Shown piece after piece: positions 61,641 to 64,000 of a stretch of DNA of 64,000 nt. The notes beneath the pieces are model-generated. The model saw nothing but the letters and a program-made list of their open reading frames with translations, was not told where the DNA came from and made no database searches. The stretch is taken from contig NZ_CP192735.1 of assembly GCF_050749815.1 (NCBI RefSeq), positions 620,001 to 684,000 of the forward strand, in the 5' to 3' direction. The position numbers were made by a program, and so were the translations under genes. Position 1 is the first letter of the stretch, and the number at the start of each line of letters is the position of its first letter. The stretch is from Dyella_A sp050749815 (lineage in GTDB: Bacteria; Pseudomonadota; Gammaproteobacteria; Xanthomonadales; Rhodanobacteraceae).

Positions 61641-62897
61641 TCACCGCTGCATCGATGGTTGCGCCACCTGCACGTCCGCCGATTGCATCAACGGCGTGGG
61701 CGCCTGCACGCTCTGCTTCTCCGGTACCCGGAGCCGCGACCAGTCCGTGCTGCTCTGCGCCAGTGGCGTGCTGATGCCGCTCACTACATCCACATCGGCG
61801 AACCGCCGCAGCGGCGAGTGCATGTCGCCCTGCACGGCGATGGCGCGCGAGGCATCCTTGCTCAATAGCACCTGGTCGATCCGCTCCAGCCCCTCCTTGC
61901 GCGCCGCCAGCGCCAAGGCGCCGGAGAGGTTGTAGCTGCGGAAATCCGTCGCGCGCCCCTGCGCCTGGTCGAGCTGGCCGACGCCGGCCAGCGCCTGCTG
62001 GAACATCGGGTTACCCGGGTGCTGGGAGTTGTCGAGGGTGAGCGCGGTGAGGGCGGACTTTTGCAGTGCGGCCTGCTTGAGGGCTGTGGCAGTGTCTTTA
62101 CCGATCACGCCATCTGGAGTCAGTGCATGTGCCTTTTGGAACGACATGACCGCTTCCTTGGTCCGGTGGCCGAAGTCACGGTCTGGCTTGATGGCTTGTC
62201 CGTCCGCAGCCGTATAACCCAGCGTAGCGAGTTCTTTCTGGAACCTGCCGACAGCCTCGCCATGGTCGCCTTGGCGATACAGATGCACCGCCACGGGCTT
62301 CTGGTTCCGGAGTGCTTCCTTCAGCTCGGCATCGGTCAGCGGAGGGGTCACTTTCGTCGTGCCCGCCTTCCATGACTCTGCTTTCGCTACGCCATCCGCG
62401 AGCGCATCAAGCTCGGCAGTGGTCATGTCCTTCACCTTCTTGCCGTGAAGGTCCTGCCCCTCGGCTTCGGCGGTGGCATAGATGACAGACGCTTGATGGG
62501 CGTAATGCGTCTTGCCGCTGTAGTCCGCCTTGGAATAGGCCTTGACCAAGTCGTCGACAGTCTTGTCAGCCATGTTGTCGCCAAGCAGGAGCTTTTTCTG
62601 CGCCGACCGGCCGGCCTCGTAGCTTTCGAAGACAGCATTTCCCCATTGGTCGAGATCCACGACGCCGTCGTAATGCGACTGGGCACTCTCCAGCGCCTTT
62701 TCCTTGCTTCGATGGGAATGCACGCTTGAGTCGGCGCTGCCTTTGAACTCGAACTTCAGATTGCCCGGGTTGTTGTTCCGCCAGGCGACGGTGCCGCCAT
62801 GGGCAGTCAGCCAATGGCCGTCTTCCAGTTCATAGACCCGGGTCGTGCCTTGGGTTGCGACGAGTCGGGTGATCTTCTTGTCCGAAAGGGTATCCAT
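61641..62897 (-). CDS. Putative type IV secretion antibacterial effector with XVIPCD domain
   Basis: 418 residues with no signal peptide and a strong ribosome site (AAGGAGG). The N-terminal part contains WRNNNPGNLKF (about 39-49) followed by a helical region, resembling phage-type muralytic domains that carry an NPGN motif. A peptidoglycan-binding helix bundle is at about 203-275 (GEAVGRFQKELATLGY, TPDGVIGKDTATAL). Residues about 290-385 (GNPMFQQALAGVGQLD, EGLERIDQVLLSKDA, AIAVQGDMHSPLRRF) match the XVIPCD secretion signal of Xanthomonas-type T4SS killing effectors, including the Gln-rich tail. It likely degrades rival peptidoglycan. It is co-transcribed 12 bp after a secreted partner that looks like its immunity protein. 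Confidence 0.82.
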   Translation of the reverse strand: MDTLSDKKITRLVATQGTTRVYELEDGHWLTAHGGTVAWRNNNPGNLKFEFKGSADSSVHSHRSKEKALESAQSHYDGVVDLDQWGNAVFESYEAGRSAQKKLLLGDNMADKTVDDLVKAYSKADYSGKTHYAHQASVIYATAEAEGQDLHGKKVKDMTTAELDALADGVAKAESWKAGTTKVTPPLTDAELKEALRNQKPVAVHLYRQGDHGEAVGRFQKELATLGYTAADGQAIKPDRDFGHRTKEAVMSFQKAHALTPDGVIGKDTATALKQAALQKSALTALTLDNSQHPGNPMFQQALAGVGQLDQAQGRATDFRSYNLSGALALAARKEGLERIDQVLLSKDASRAIAVQGDMHSPLRRFADVDVVSGISTPLAQSSTDWSRLRVPEKQSVQAPTPLMQSADVQVAQPSMQR

Positions 62898-62909
62898 GAA
62901 ACCTCCTTG

Positions 62910-63785
62910 TTATGGATTGCCGCTGAGTACACCAACGCTGCAGTCCGTTCTCACCACCTCGCAGGCCTGGCCTCCTGCGGCGTGACAGGCTTGCATCGCT
63001 TTTGAAGCGGCTTCCGCGCTGGCCTTGGCATTCGTGGTGGCGCCGCTGAATAGCCGTTGTTGTGCATCGCGCGCCAAGCCAATGCAGCCATCTTGCTGCT
63101 GCACGGCGATCTGGCACGCTCCGTCCCGACACTCGTCAGCCATCTGCTTGCGTACGTCCTCCTGAGTCAGGTCACCATGCAGAAACATGAACTTGTGCGT
63201 GGCCGGATCGATCACGAGGGTGTTGAGGTACTGCGGGACGCTCCATTGGGCGTCCATATCTTTCAGCAGGCCTGATTTAGGCAACGGCAACGGCTCGGTC
63301 TTCGTGGCGTAGCGCCCCATGGCGACGGTAAGGCGAGTGGCTTTGGTCACATGCCACGCCCCGTTCTTCCAGGCCAGGTCGAGCGTTGTAGTCGAGGGTT
63401 TCTCGCCGCCATCCATTTGTTCTATGCGCACGTGGTGTGCGGAAACATCGAGGCCGTCGCCGTCGAACGGGTCGTCGTGGAACTGGCTGCACTTGGAACA
63501 GGCGATGACCTTGTCGCTGCTGGCCTCCGGGACAAAATGCCCCGATTGACGGCGGAATAGCGTCAGGGTTCGGAAGCGGACGTCGTTCGCATCAGGAGGG
63601 GTTTCGTAGACGGCGGCGCCAGTTGCCCCCTCTGTCGCGCTGCTGGCCTTGAAGACCAGCAGCGTCATGCCGTTGGGGGCTGCGGCTGCCACTTCGTCGG
63701 GAGCCTGAGGGAACGCGGCAGCGCACGCAGGCGCGCAAAGCGCTATCGATACAAAAAAGCCACCGAGTCGACGAGACATCTTCAT
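62910..63785 (-). CDS. Secreted DUF4189-like protein, probable immunity partner of the effector
   Basis: 291 residues from the ATG at 63785 (AAGGAA ribosome site). A signal peptide ends near APACAAA, so the protein goes to the periplasm, where a peptidoglycan-targeting toxin would act. The C-terminal 70 residues (GCIGLARDAQQRLFSGAT, AMQACHAAGGQACEVVRTDC) resemble DUF4189, a small disulfide-containing domain; several Cys pairs are present (CSKC, CRDGAC). It is the first gene of the pair, the usual immunity-then-effector order of X-Tfi/X-Tfe loci. The immunity role is inferred from position and location. Confidence 0.7.
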   Translation of the reverse strand: MKMSRRLGGFFVSIALCAPACAAAFPQAPDEVAAAAPNGMTLLVFKASSATEGATGAAVYETPPDANDVRFRTLTLFRRQSGHFVPEASSDKVIACSKCSQFHDDPFDGDGLDVSAHHVRIEQMDGGEKPSTTTLDLAWKNGAWHVTKATRLTVAMGRYATKTEPLPLPKSGLLKDMDAQWSVPQYLNTLVIDPATHKFMFLHGDLTQEDVRKQMADECRDGACQIAVQQQDGCIGLARDAQQRLFSGATTNAKASAEAASKAMQACHAAGGQACEVVRTDCSVGVLSGNP

Positions 63786-63936
63786 GGAATAGGTTCCTTC
63801 TAAAGCCTGCTGCTCTGCGTCCATCGCGCGAAGCGTAGCAAGAGGCGGAATGACCAAACGTGAGCGGAGCCAGGAGTTTATGTAGGGGTTTGACGCGGAC
63901 CATGCAAAAGGCATCAGGCACCCACTGCGCTGCCCG

Positions 63937-64000
63937 TCACTGTTTTGTCTTTCCCCGCCTATCTAGAACTTCCGCGATGGCTTCCGGATCAATGGACGAT
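63937..64000 (-). CDS. C-terminal fragment of a gene continuing past the window end
   Basis: Read from 63999 the minus strand gives SSIDPEAIAEVLDRRGKTKQ and a TGA at 63937-63939, a plausible charged helical C-terminus. The stop lies about 150 bp before the start of the immunity-like gene, as expected for an upstream neighbour. Too short to identify. Confidence 0.35.
   Translation of the reverse strand, partial: SSIDPEAIAEVLDRRGKTKQ

Overview
The window is a GC-rich chromosomal segment of a Gram-negative bacterium. TonB-dependent receptors with Xanthomonad-style signal peptides, a TPR-sulfotransferase, an XVIPCD-type type IV secretion effector, an IcmF-type fused mutase and family-typical palindromic repeats point to the Gammaproteobacteria, order Xanthomonadales, most likely Rhodanobacteraceae (Dyella/Luteibacter/Rhodanobacter group). 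The family assignment is inference. No tRNA, rRNA, CRISPR or insertion sequence was seen.

Layout. (1) 1-7.9 kb: sugar locus with an AgaS-type SIS protein (cut by the window edge), two PfkB kinases, a TonB receptor and a secreted clan GH-D glycosidase; best read as alpha-galactoside or GalNAc use. (2) 7.9-13.0 kb: methylcrotonyl-CoA carboxylase beta subunit, a periplasmic-sensor diguanylate cyclase, a striking 21-bp repeat array without a convincing gene, and two small membrane proteins. (3) 13.07-14.98 kb: four small AT-richer genes on the minus strand, separated by attC recombination sites. This is an integron cassette cluster without an integrase (CALIN); two of its products look like immunity proteins.

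(4) 15.1-41.0 kb: a large catabolic island. One minus-strand run holds a DgcA-like FMN/FeS/FAD demethylase, an APC permease, an amidohydrolase and a GbcA-like Rieske oxygenase. A beta-aminopeptidase (BapA type) is divergent from it. A second minus-strand run has two class III aminotransferases, a semialdehyde dehydrogenase, a two-subunit 3-oxoadipate CoA-transferase, a CehA-type metallohydrolase and an S9 peptidase. Facing it on the plus strand are a PcaR-like IclR regulator, a PcaF-like 3-oxoadipyl-CoA thiolase, an M20 peptidase, a TPR-sulfotransferase and a TonB receptor. The divergent promoter holds a 15-bp site nearly identical to the PcaR operator as I recall it. The gene set suggests uptake and cleavage of peptides with (possibly N-methylated) diamino or beta-amino acids, then demethylation, two transaminations and one oxidation to 3-oxoadipate, and thiolysis to succinyl-CoA plus acetyl-CoA. 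This assembly is inference.

(5) 41-57 kb: mostly single housekeeping or envelope genes (alanine-rich lipoprotein, acetyl-CoA acetyltransferase, S8 autotransporter, isovaleryl-CoA dehydrogenase, FUSC transporter, leucine dehydrogenase, YXWGXW protein, M48 lipoprotein, TetR plus hydrolase, MocR regulator). Leucine dehydrogenase, isovaleryl-CoA dehydrogenase, MccB and the thiolase together cover much of leucine catabolism, though they are dispersed. (6) 57.7-61.4 kb: icmF, whose reading frame has absorbed two intergenic-type palindromic repeats. (7) 61.6-63.8 kb: a probable antibacterial type IV secretion effector and its immunity protein. The window ends inside one more minus-strand gene.
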